From: Platynereis dumerilii
Lineage: Eukaryota; Annelida; Polychaeta; Phyllodocida; Nereididae
DNA: 64,000 nt
NCBI GenBank assembly: GCA_026936325.1
Contig: JAPTHN010000111.1
Location: forward strand, 62,001-126,000
Direction of reading: 5' to 3'
The notes under the pieces are model-generated. The model saw only the letters and a list, made by a program, of their open reading frames with translations. It made no database searches and was not told the DNA's origin. A program made the translations under genes and the position numbers. Within the stretch, counting starts at the first letter, position 1. Every line of letters begins with the position of its first letter. Shown here piece after piece: positions 19,867 to 30,871 of this stretch.

Positions 19867-22320
19867 AGAAAGATGATACTGCATAAGTTGCTGGCATCTG
19901 GCATTTTGTTTTATTGCCAATTAGACAATAATGCTATTAGGAAAATACCAAATTCTACCTCAGCCTGAGATCAAAACTGCTCTTATTCATACTCAGTATT
20001 CCATGACTTGCAAAGGCTTTCTTGATATGGCTACTCTTCCTATATTGATCATGAGATTAAATGGGAGACAACAACGGATAACTGTCTTGTGACTAACATC
20101 AATGAGACAAAGAAATGGGCCCAGAGTAATGAATTCTACTCCTTGAACAAAATAGTTCCTGGCCCCTATACATGGACCTTAGATAAGGTTGTGATGAGGC
20201 TCTTGATACTCTGAGACCAACAACAACTTCCCTGCACCCTACCTGGCCACACCAATGGAGACAGGGAGTAAATGAGTAAAGGAAGGAATGGGTGTCTGTA
20301 GAAACAGCGCAACAGCAAGAAGAGAAATGGGACAAGTAAATGGGAGTTGTAGTGGAATGAGCACTGCCACATTGACAGGGACAGGGAGTGGGGGAGAGAG
20401 TGTTTGAAGAATAAAGCAGAGACACACAGACCAGGACAGAGGAAAGGGAGAGAAGAAATAGAGAAGTCATGAGGAAGAGAGTGACAGCAAATCAAGACTG
20501 CCGACACACTGACAGGAACAGTAAAGGAAGGTAGATAAAAGAGCAAGAAGAAAGGGAAGTAGAACATGGAGAGTAATTATATATATTGACCATTTTAAAT
20601 GTTCTATATATTATACTAGAACAGAGTGATAGGAATACTTTATTGCTAATTGGACAAATTATTACGCTTAGCCACCCAGGTCTAGGCATCCTTACAGAGC
20701 TCTAAGACGTACAATCACTCTAATTAAAAAACATCTATCACAACGTGAATAAAAACAAAAAATGCCAAAAATGTGCAAGGAATGTTAAATAACCATTTCA
20801 ATTATATGTATGCAGTATTCATTATACAGAAGATAGTGAGATATGCTTGTGTAATGTATATTCAATCCCTGCCGGGTATGACATACAAAAATCATGGGTG
20901 ACATGCGCACATCTGCAACAGCTAAAAACTCCTCCCCGAGCAATGCCACTCACCTAAACTGTCCACCTATCCTTTTTGATCTATCCTGTCCTTCTGAAAA
21001 CAGCTCCCTTATTTACGTTTTCTGCCTCTGCTGTTGTTCCCCACCAGGGGCGCATGAATCTCCATCGTAGTTCCGCTATTGCTCACGTTTAGGACTGGCG
21101 CCACCGTCTGCCTTCCCGCCAAAAAGATCCACACACTTCACTCTCACCTACTGCTCTTCACTCCTACCTGGCTCAACCACTTCTACTCATTGTATCTTCC
21201 TCATCTTACCCTCATTTTAAAGCTCTTCTCAAGCCCATTCCATCTGTCAATGTCTCAATGCCTATACACTTTTACCTGTTTGCCTAATTCTATAAATTTC
21301 CGTCAATCCACATTTCCTTTAAACATATCTTTTCCTTTAATTACGGGCATGACATTTCCAGTATTTCTTCATCAATATGCCAAAAGGATAGGAAATACAA
21401 CCAATTTCAATTCCTCAACCACCAGTCCACCACTCTTTACTTATATTACAATTATTACTCAAATGTAATTTCAAACGCTCAGCATGCAACACGGGGCTAG
21501 ATGCCAATGCAGGCAAACATGGCAACTCTTTGTATACATGCCATCTAAAGTTCTATGCTGCATTATAATTTCAACCACCACTTTTGTTACATGATATAAA
21601 CATTTAGAGGGGGGGGTTAATTATTCCCCATTATAGTCCTGCCCCAAATTATGGGTAAATCTAGTTTACTATATGTATGTTCGATTCAGCGGCGTATTTA
21701 GGAGGGGGGGATCCATTGCGCCATGCCCCCCAAACTTAACATGGGAGAGATAGGAAAAGCACCAAATCGCCCTGCATTCACCCCATGTAATGGACCCCTC
21801 TAGATACACCCCTGGTTAGATTACTTGGATGACTTTATTGAGAATAATTTTTCAACAAAGAGGCTGATCAGATGATGCTTGGAGGGATGAGCTATGGATT
21901 TTACCCCTGCGAGTCGCAACCAGAGGGGAACAATTTTTGCACGAGAAGCAATGACAATTTTTTTTTCGAAGTTATAACAAACATTTTTACAACAATTGAG
22001 TAGGTCAACCCATCCAAGTCTTAGAGGTTGAACAAACCTTTTTTTATGTGCAGTACTAACTTTTTTCTCTATTTCCCACATTGTATCGTCTGGTTAGCCC
22101 CTTTTATAAAAGAATATCGTATATGTGAATAGATAGACTGAAATTGCCAATAGATGCAATGCAAAGCTGCATTTTCATTTGATAACCCGTCATTTTACAT
22201 TTATTTCGTGTATGACTAAAATGTGGCGTATTTATCTGAATTTTTGCAATATGTAAATTGTATTTTGCTTCTCTGGAACTGATGTGTGTGCAATCACGCT
22301 AAACTAAACTGTGATAATAT
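19867..22320. other. Intergenic, low-complexity and MITE-bearing
   Basis: Contains a purine-rich stretch (20240-20560) whose reverse strand gives spurious frames, and a small MITE at 21687-21814. No host exon was recognised. Confidence 0.4.
21687..21814. mobile_element. 128-bp MITE with CAGCGGCGTAT ends
   Basis: The left end CAGCGGCGTATTTAGGAGGG and the complement of the right end, CAGGGGTGTATCTAGAGGGG, agree at most positions. The ends resemble those of the repeat at 36098, 43262 and 63381, suggesting one superfamily. Confidence 0.55.
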
Positions 22321-22324
22321 CACT

Positions 22325-22420
22325 GACATCACTGCCTTATGTCACCAGCTGACATCAACAGCTGACATCACCAGCTGACATCACTGGCTGATGTCATTGA
22401 CTGATGTTACTGACTGACTT
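22325..22420. repeat. CTGACATCA-type short tandem repeat
   Basis: About eight imperfect units of CTGACATCACCAG, later CTGATGTCA, immediately before the 21-bp satellite. Confidence 0.7.
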
Positions 22421-22424
22421 CCAA

Positions 22425-23062
22425 ATTGTACAATGTAGTAAATTCTTTGTAAAATGTGGTAAATTATTTGTAAAATGTAGTAAATTCTTTGTAAAATATA
22501 GCAATTAAAATTTTGTACAATATAGTAAATTGTTTGTACAATATAGTACATTGTTTGTACAATGTAGTACATTGTTTGTACAATATAGTGCATTGTTTGT
22601 ACAATGTAGTTAATTGTTTGTACAAATTGTTTGTACAATGTAGTAAATCGTTTGTACAATGTAGGAAATTGTTTGTACAATGTATTAAATCGTTTGTACA
22701 ACGTAGTAAACCATTTTTATAACTTACAATATTGTTTGTACAATATATACTATATTGTTTGTACAATGTAGTAAGTCGTTTGTACAATGTAGTAAATTGT
22801 TTGTACAATGTAGTAAATTGTTTGTATAGTGTAGTAAATTGTTTGTACAATATAGTAAATTGTTTGTACAATATAGCACATTGTTAGTAGAATGTAGTAC
22901 ATTGTTTGTACAATATGCTATATCGTTTGTACAATTTAGTAAACCGTTTGTACACTTTAGTATATTGTTTGTACAATATAGTAAATGGTTTGTACAGTTT
23001 AGTAAACTGTTTGTACAATTTACTAGTTTTTTGTACAATACAGTAAATCGTTTGTACAATTT
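22425..23062. repeat. 21-bp satellite centred on TTGTACAA
   Basis: About 28-30 head-to-tail units of GTTTGTACAATGTAGTAAAT(T), period 21 bp throughout. Every unit holds the 8-bp palindrome TTGTACAA or a near copy. Because 21 is divisible by three, frames stay open on both strands and translate as repeats such as LYKQFTT or CTNNLLH; these are not genes. The first units (22425-22500) carry TTTGTAAAA instead. Confidence 0.92.
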
Positions 23063-23876
23063 AACTTTTTTTTTTCTTCGCATGTCCTAAAATAAAATGG
23101 TTTCTGTAAACAATTTTCCAAAAAAAAATTGTTTCCCTAATAAATATGCTCGAAAAAAAATAAAGTTTCAGAAAGATAGTTTTGCAAAAAATGAAAAAAT
23201 GCAAAAATAAAGTTACATTTTCCCTAAAAATTTAGAGTCCTTAAACATAATTTTTTTGCGTTCAGGTGGTTCCGTCTTCATGTTTTGACATGTACATACT
23301 TGTATTACATATATATACATTGACTCATTATTGTGGGAGCACACTTACAGACGAAAGTCTTTGTGCTATCCCAATGGCTTGATTAGCATTTTATATCTTG
23401 AATCAATGTGTTAAAATTGGTGTTAACAAGACATAATTATCTTGCATATTAGGGTGTCCTAAAAAAATCAATGTCCTGTGATTTGATGGCATACCCCTTC
23501 AAATTTTGCTATCACCCAAAAAAAAGAACCTATGCCAAATTTTAGAAGATTTGAACACCATTAACCGGGCCCTCAAGAGCCTTGAAAGTTGGGTATTTTC
23601 GATGAATTAGGCGATTTCGCATCGTTTTTCACTGTTTACACAATACACATGGGATATTAACAGCTTTACCACAAACTGCGAAGCTAATATTCTAACTGGT
23701 CTGTTACCAACTCTGGTTTCACTCAGTGAGAAATTGCCAAAATGAGCGAGAATCGAAAGCTGTATTCCGATGTGTTGCGGACTGGACTGAAACTGCTTGA
23801 TAACAAACTCTTGTCAGCTATACCAAAGAGATAATTTCAAAATAGCAATGGAAGTTCAATCAAACTTTCAAACAGG
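23063..23876. other. AT-rich flank, possible LINE 5' region
   Basis: Homopolymer-rich DNA. TAGGGTGTCCTAAAAAAA at 23452 resembles the tip of the hAT-like elements further right, but no partner end was found. The last 200 bp may be the 5' UTR of the LINE that follows. Confidence 0.3.
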
Positions 23877-25610
23877 TTGGAAATTTTAACACAAACTGAG
23901 TATCTTCCATGCAGTACAGAAAATGATGGAAATCACCTTAAAATGACCTATCTCAGACAAAGCAATACTTTAAAAATGTGTGTCTGGAATGCCCAAAGTC
24001 TGAGACAGAAAACACAGACAGTTAAGGACTTTAGGGATGAGCATGATCTGGACATCTTTCTCTTCACTGAAAGTTGGCTAAAAGATGATGATAGAGTTGA
24101 AATTGGCGAGTTGGAGCAAAATGGTGAATATTTCTTTCTGAGTTCTCCTCGAGTTGGAAGACCAGGAGGTGGAGTAGGTTGCATTGTGAGATCAGGCATA
24201 CAAGCAATTAAAAAAAATTGCATAAAGACTAAGACCTTTGAACACATGGAAATCCAAATACAACAAGATGGAAAAAATGTTACTGTTCTTCTGATATACC
24301 GCCCTGAGCCATCCAAGAAAAATAAATACAGTCTTGTAGAATTCTTTCAGGAATTTACGAAATTATTAAGTCTTTATCAAACAACCAACAATGAAATTGT
24401 CATAACTGGTGATTTCAACTTTCATATGAACAAACCAGATGATAGCAAAGTCATTCAATTTACCAACATTCTAGAAATGTTTGACCTTGTGCAACACGTC
24501 TCAGCACCGACTCACAAAGATGGCAACATGCTCGATCTTGTGATAACTCAAGAAAAATCTGCCTTGAACAACTGTATGGTCAGTGATCTTCTGTCTGATC
24601 ATACTTGCATCCTCTTCGAAATTCCAATAAAAAAAGTGGAAAAAAAGAAGAAGAGAATCAGTTTCAGTAAAACTAGAAAAATAAACATGCATGACTTCAA
24701 AAAAGACATACAAAGACATCTGTCTGGATGTGGGCTCAAACAGAAAAATCTCAATGAACTTATTGAACTCTACAACTCTACCAAACAGGTTCTTGATAAA
24801 CATGCATCAGTTACAACAAGAGAAATTACACTTCGCAAACCCACTCCATTCAACAATGCAGATATCAAGAATTTGAAAACGGCGAAAAGGAAGGCTGAAC
24901 AATTATGGAGGAAAACCAGACTTGTAAATGACTGGGAATCTTTCAAAGAAAAGAGAAATGCATTGAACCAGCAATTAAGTCAGCTCAAATCTGAAGACCT
25001 GAGATCCAAAATTGAAGATTCTAAGGGAAATGCAAAGACATTGTTCAAGCTACTGAACTCCAGCTTAAACAGAAAACCAGAACTACCTCTCCCCCCACAT
25101 ACCAATGAAACTGACCTGGCAAATGATTTTAATACATTTTTTGATGAAAAGATCAAAACAATCAGGTCTAAATTGGACTCTAACAGCAATGACACTGTTA
25201 ATGATGTTTGAAACTGCCTCTCACATGCTGCGGCACTTTTTAAAAAGTTGTTGGCAACTGAGATCAAGAAACTCATCACAGAAATGTCAGTTAAACACTG
25301 CCAGTTAGATCCCATTCCCACATGGCTTCTGCTAGACTGCATTGATGCATACCTCCCAATAATAACAAATATTGTAAATAAGTCACTCAAACAAGGACTA
25401 ATGCCAATTGAATTGAAACATGCTCTGGTGAAACCTCTTTTGAAAAAATCTGGATTGGATTTGATCAAAAAGAATTATCGACCAGTATCAAATCTGTCTT
25501 TCCTCAGCATACTGATTGAAAGTGCTGTTATCAAACAGTATACAGACCATCTTACAAAAAACGAACTGAAAGATGATAAACAGTCTGCTTATAGAAAATT
25601 TGCTAGTTTT
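23877..25610 (+). pseudogene. LINE with endonuclease and start of reverse transcriptase, 3' truncated
   Basis: Residues about 30-240 form an apurinic-type endonuclease: WNAQSLRQK, FTESWLKDD, GGGVGCIVR, LLIYRPEP, the catalytic ITGDFNFHM, MLDLVIT and LSDHTCILFEIP. A basic linker follows, then the RT begins with LVKPLLKK and NYRPVSNLSFLS. One in-frame TGA (25209-25211) interrupts an otherwise continuous frame. Homology stops abruptly near 25605, before the RT palm, and the following DNA is unrelated AT-rich sequence. CR1-like by layout. Losing the 3' half while keeping the 5' half is the reverse of ordinary LINE truncation and suggests a later deletion or rearrangement. Confidence 0.82.
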
Positions 25611-25624
25611 ATCCAATTAAAATG

Positions 25625-26170
25625 AAAAAATGTAACAGTTATGTACCATGTCATCCATATTAAAAAAATTGCTCATCTCGTAAAAAACTGAGAAACTACA
25701 TGAGTGATGGCAAAGTAACTGATATGTAACAAAAATACCAGTTTCCGTTGTTAATTTGTTATTAATGATTTTACGATTAACTGATTATATTTCATGAAAA
25801 AAATTATGAATATACTTCAGTTCAATATGTCAAGCACAGATAATGCAAGCAAGTGTTCATTTCGTTTTAAGTGAGCACTACAAAGTCTGGGCCGCATTTC
25901 ATGACTTCTGGTTTCCATGGCAACAGATTAAGCATTTATTTTTAATTTTATGTTCTGACTTTTTGGGAGTTGTTTGCAAATTACGTCAATATTATCTGAC
26001 CCAAATATTATTTTCCTACATCAAATCTAGCAAAAGTTATGACTAGTTGGACAGAACTTATGGAAAACCCCTCGTAGTTTGGTCATCCAACATTGTCCTC
26101 ACGAGGGATAAAAAAATGTCTTTCTAAGAGCAAAAAGCTACATATCTGAGGATAATTTTATTGATATTTA
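25625..26170. other. AT-rich stretch, nothing recognised
   Basis: No repeats, exons or element ends were found. Confidence 0.3.
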
Positions 26171-26175
26171 TTCAT

Positions 26176-26288
26176 TACCCTGTCAGCATGCCTCGGCGGT
26201 CCAACGTCAGCCCAGCGTCAGTCCGATATCAGCAGCAACAGACCAGCTTCGGGCCGACGTTGGACCGCCGAGGCATGCTGATAGGGTA
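26176..26288. mobile_element. 113-bp snap-back MITE
   Basis: TACCCTGTCAGCATGCCTCG at the left pairs with CGAGGCATGCTGATAGGGTA at the right, and pairing continues inward through GGCGGTCCAACGTC, for about 38 bp. Flanking TA dinucleotides suggest TA target duplication (Tc1/mariner type). Confidence 0.8.
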
Positions 26289-26473
26289 GCTCACAGATGT
26301 ACTGAGTAATAGGCTTACTTGCTTCAGGAAGCAACAGAGAGATAACAAAAGGGTTGGAAAGTTTAAGGTACCCTCTGAGAGCACTTTTCGTGAAATCTGC
26401 CCTCGGTAGAAACTGGGTAGAAATTATGGTAAAAACCAGGTTTATTCCAATGGGTTTTTACCACATGGTTTTT

Positions 26474-26675
26474 ACCCGACCAACCCTTTCGTTATTCCTT
26501 TTACAGGTATACGAAATTATATTATCTGATTTGTGGATGGAACTGATGACTTTCAAACTGGTAAGTGTCCATTTAGTTACAACTGATGAGTAAAATACAG
26601 CATTTTTGCGGTTTTGCATAGTTTCTTGGAATCTAGATTGATATCTAAAGTGACTACATATTTGAGCTTTCAAAT
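26474..26675 (+). other. Exon-like segment with intact splice sites (mate at 49190-49370, inverted)
   Basis: TTATTCCTTTTACAG, then 54 bp reading VYEIILSDLWMELMTFKL, then GTAAGTGTC. An inverted copy on the minus strand near 49190-49370 reads VYEPLSDFWMELMTF and onward, with equally good acceptor and donor. Homology extends about 100 bp into the downstream flank at roughly 80%. Either both are copies of one short host exon, or a repeat carries the splice sites. The peptide was not recognised. Confidence 0.45.
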
Positions 26676-26718
26676 GAATGGTAGCATTAATAGTTTCTGT
26701 GAATTATTTGGCCTACTT

Positions 26719-26816
26719 ATAGGTTATTTCATGGCTTTGACCTGTATTTCCCTGATATACGGGGTCGAGCCTGAAAATATCTGGGAAATACAGGTCAAAG
26801 CCATGTCATAACCTAT
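26719..26816. repeat. Hairpin repeat (30-bp arms)
   Basis: ATGGCTTTGACCTGTATTTC pairs with GAAATACAGGTCAAAGCCAT, plus outer bases, with a loop of about 35 bp. It looks like a small MITE. Confidence 0.75.
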
Positions 26817-27331
26817 TTATCCCATGTCATTGGCCCTCTTCATTGTAAATCTGAAGACTCACTTGTCAAAAAGCAGAATTTACAATGTCGCCGATCACCG
26901 AAAAAAGCGCCGTACGGCAGGAATAAAGACAGCTGAGTACCAAATAACCATCGACATCCAAAGAGCAAATGATAAGCTATATGTCACTTTTTTCCCCAAT
27001 GAAATCGTAGTATTTTTGAGCGATCTGAGGGCCCAAACACTTATCAATTTTTTTTTTGCCTGCTCTCTTGCTCTGCTGATGTTTACACTGCATGAGTATG
27101 GTGACGTCGTGTCGTCATGGTGACGTCATTGCTCAGGCTGCTTCTGATTGGTGGAATCTCGTATTTTCCCTGTCAATCTCATTAATTTCTTGTATTTCCC
27201 TCTTCAGCTCATTAAGTCTGTATTTTCCCTCGTATTTTCTCTCTTTTGTTCGTATTGCCCAGGGAAAATGCTCAGTATCAAGGAGAAATGTTGCTAGACA
27301 TGGGATAAGTGACGATATGTAGCTATTATAA

Positions 27332-27480
27332 CAAAACAACCCAAGTCAGGGTCACTGAGTAACAATATCACGAGCTGTTGTGTGTATTAATATCACTCGA
27401 GCCCGCAGGGCGAGAGTGATATTAATTCACACAACAGCGAGTGATATTGTACGAAGTGACCCTGACGAGTGGTTGTTTTG
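27332..27480. mobile_element. 149-bp foldback element
   Basis: The arms from CAAAACAACC to AATATCACTCGAGCCC pair with GGCGAGAGTGATATT to GGTTGTTTTG, with a few mismatches. Confidence 0.75.
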
Positions 27481-27482
27481 TT

Positions 27483-27762
27483 TTTATCACCTGGTTTTAC
27501 CTCAACTTTTCAATTATAAAGAGGGACTATTTTCTGGCATTACAAAAATGTTACGTCACCATGGAGCAACAATGGAGGTGACGTCACAATCCTATTGTTT
27601 TGGCCATTGCTTGGTTTGTGACATCATCGGCATCTGAAATGCCGGTGATGTCATAACCATTGTTAAAAAATATCGCCCTTGAAGGGTGGTATTTTTTACA
27701 ATATCATAGGCCCTGATATTTTGACTGTAAACAGTGATATTCACAGCCAACCAGGTGATAAA
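27483..27762. mobile_element. Foldback MITE with TTTATCACCTGGTT ends
   Basis: TTTATCACCTGGTT at the left is exactly complementary to AACCAGGTGATAAA at the right. Two internal hairpins are present: TGACATCATCGGCAT with its near complement (27617-27652) and AAAAAATATCGCCCTT with its near complement (27664-27695). Confidence 0.65.
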
Positions 27763-27769
27763 TGTTGTT

Positions 27770-29118
27770 TTATTTGGCGCTCTCACCGGTCATGGCAATA
27801 CTAAGTTGAATTGGTGACGTCACAGCAACAACAATGCAGGTGGCGTCTTGAACAGACCCAGCTCGATTGCATATTCATAAATAACATGACATGATTAGCA
27901 TGATCACTCAAAAGTCAGCAGTTGTGACGGTACGGTTTTCTAATTTTTTCCTAACACAAAGGCTGTTTGCTATTTAAACAAGATCTATTGCAGCTGTAGA
28001 GGCATAATAATATATAAATACATTTTATTAGACATTCAAATATAGTTTTTTGTTGAATGCTGCTTCGTCTATTCTATGTTTAAAGTTTCAGCTTCCCAGC
28101 TTTATCTACTTTTTTTTTTCAGTAAACCATTTCTAAATTGCCAATTATTGAATTCATTCTTAAATTGACCTTTTAGTCATGTGACTGTTGACAGTGTTGT
28201 AAAAAAAATTACTTGGTCATATTTTGTAACCTGTTCATGATGCATGCCAATAAATTTTTTTTATCTGTTTAGTGTTCATTTTCTTAAAATCTAACTACAA
28301 TACTCGAGCAAAGACGACAAAAATACCTTCACTTGAGTTACCTCGTAGCTGTTTGCAGATTAGCGGTCCAAACAGTTTCAAAATTAACTTTCAACTTGGT
28401 TGTGTGATGTCACTGGCTTAAGAATGTATTGTTTGTTAATCAAATGAGAAGATTAGGAGACCAACAAAAAATGTCTATGATGTGGCAAAGCATGTTTGCA
28501 AGTTGAAAATTAATTTTTCCTGTTGACAGCAAATCTGCAACGAGCTATAAGAAGAGAAGAATATTCTTAAATCATTTCTGCACACAGCTACAAACTTGCA
28601 AAATGTTTGAATTTCGATTGATTTGATGCATGTCAAGCTTTGAGTAGCACACAATCAGGCTTGAATGCTACTTGGCAACTATTCGTGCATTGGAAATGTA
28701 CATGTAAAAAAGGTTTCTGTATCCAACTGGAGAGCATTTATGTGTCTGAAAACACTTGATTAAGCCACGAAGGCCTATCGATGTCTTCATCTATTGGTGG
28801 ACAATTTTATTTCAGTTTTTTTTTTCATAACTTTCGTATCCTGAACAAACCTTTGTGTCAGTACCAAGGTAGAAACAAACTTTTTTTCACAAAAGCCAAG
28901 GATCATCTGGTCGGCCCCTTTTAAATGGGCAATATTTCCCCTTTGGACAATGCAACATTTGGTTCCAGTATTATGCAATGATATTAGGATATTCTAACTG
29001 CGGTGATGTAGACTGTGGAGCAATATCATATGGTTAGGAAAAAATCGCATCATTGTGTGACAAGTGGAACCGGAGAAGTCATAATTTGTGATTTTCTGAT
29101 GACACAGGTAAACAGCAA
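27770..29118. other. Intergenic, nothing recognised
   Basis: AT-rich sequence with no frame or repeat that could be assigned. Confidence 0.3.
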
Positions 29119-30534
29119 TTACAGCGAAACATATAGAATTAGAGTGGACTGTTGCACTGTGAAAATGGCACTTCGTGTGTCATCATGCTGATGATTTGTC
29201 ATGATCAAACCCAATACTTTCAATGTTAATTTGATTGAAGGAGACTTATCCCACTTGTTAGTGACAGCCAAACGAAAGGATTATGCATCTGATTTTCACT
29301 CTAAAATTTGTTATGAGAAGTCAAATGGCTTTCTCTTGATCATGACTTAATCAAACCGCCTCTATGTTTCCCATGTTGAAAGTAGAGAAGATTGATTGAT
29401 TGATTGATTTATTATTTTCAAAAAGCAAAAAACATACAATCACATATAAATTTTTCAGCGTTATTGGCAAATTGCAATTTGATGGAGATGCACCTGAGTA
29501 TAAAATACCATGACCTAAAAGGTGGGTGCACCCCCTTAATAACCAGAAGAAAAAAAAAAATTAATGGCACTTTGTGCTCAGTAATAAAAAAGAGCTGCAA
29601 TTGTCTCTTGCTTGAACCTTGGCCTCTCTTGATGCCTAGGTCTAAGGCAAGAGTAGTCACAGCAATTAAATACAACATTCAATATCAATTATATATATCA
29701 TAACATCAGTAATTTTTGAGAATTGCTTGATTTATGAATACGTTTATATTTAAACATACATATTTAATACTGTATTATTGTCATTTATATACGACGTTAC
29801 ATAACAGATAATAAGAGTAAAACTTTTTTCTTTTTTTTTAACCATAATGATTCAAAAATTAGTATTGATTGTAGTCACTGCTTGCTTGGGCCTTGGCCTC
29901 TCTTGATGCCTAGGTCCTAGTCAAGAGTAGTCACAACCAACACATTACTCACAATTAAACTAAGCGCAAATAATTTTACAATTGATCCACCTTGTATTTA
30001 ATAAAAGCCTTATTGAACAATTTCATCTTGTTTTTACATTTGATATTGTCAGGTAGACTTAGCCAGTTCTTTGGCGACTGTCCAAGATAACTCCTATTGT
30101 ATGAACTACTGGTATGATGAATTGCTTGTAAGGTATTTGATAATGATGAGAGGGTATTTCAAAGAGATTTTCAATACGTGTTGGCAGTATATTATTGACA
30201 TATCTAAATGAAATTTTACATAAGTTGAGTTGGCAGAGATCACTCACTGGTAATACTGAAGCCCTTTTGTAAAATTGTCGTACCAAAGTTCTCGTATTGC
30301 TTTGTTTTGTTGAACTCTAATTTTTCTAAGGTTAACAGCACTAATCATGGTACCCCAAGCACTTATAGCATAGCTTAGATGACTTTGGATATTCGCAAAG
30401 TATAAAAGTTTCTTAGAATCTTGTGTCAGTAGTCTTTTAGACATATGACTCTTCATCGACCATCATGAGTCACAAAGTGCCATTTTCACAGTGCCACAGT
30501 CCACTCTGATTCTACATCAAAGTGTTTCGCTGTA
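29119..30534. mobile_element. Inverted-repeat element carrying a LINE fragment
   Basis: TTACAGCGAAACATATAGAA through AGTGGACTGTTGCACTGTGA (29119-29180) returns inverted at 30466-30534. A third partial copy lies at 62370-62460. The 1.3 kb between the arms is mostly a minus-strand LINE end, so the original element was short and the LINE entered it. Confidence 0.6.
29389..30456 (-). pseudogene. LINE 3' end (reverse transcriptase C-terminus and UTR)
   Basis: The reverse strand reads LTQDSKKLLYFANIQSHLS, AISAWGT and QQNKAIREL (thumb/connection block of CR1/Jockey-type RTs), continues SFRYVNNILPTRIENLFEIP, and closes NWLSLPDNIKC with LFNKAFIKYKVDQL then a stop near 29985. Frame shifts occur (around 30250 and 30100). 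The 3' UTR contains a direct repeat of about 55 bp (29609-29661 and 29880-29935, CCTCTCTTGATGCCTAGGTC) and ends in an (AATC)n tail at 29389-29410. Confidence 0.72.
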
Positions 30535-30871
30535 AGGGGTCACTGAGCTTAAGGAAGTCTCAAAGTCAGGTGAGAACTGAAGGGGGGGGGGGGAGCGGCA
30601 CTATTTCCACAACAACCTTTTTGTTAAAGCAAGGGAAGGTAGGGGAAGGAAGCAGTCTGGTCTCAGACTGGTAACAAACAATGTATAACAGTTTGTGATC
30701 ACTGCTATGGTTGTATTCTAATTTGAATTTGTCATGTGACTTTTGAATAGGCTCGCACTAGCTTTGTGTTTCTTCAAAGTATGTAAATACTATAACAGAA
30801 AAAATACTTTGCATGCCACAACATTATCGAAATAAGTGGGATGTACAAGGTCAACTAATGCATTTGCAACA

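Noticed and set aside
20099-20567. Cys- and Ser-rich minus-strand frames, secreted-protein-like
   Set aside because: They arise from a purine-rich low-complexity stretch; no start context, splice signals or family resemblance.
22425-23062. Regularly spaced short repeats resembling a CRISPR array, and long frames on both strands
   Set aside because: There are no unique spacers between repeats; it is a plain 21-bp head-to-tail satellite in an animal genome, and the frames are open only because the period is a multiple of three.
23452-23500. TAGGGTGTCCTAAAAAAA as the left end of another hAT-like element
   Set aside because: No matching inverted end or target duplication was found nearby.
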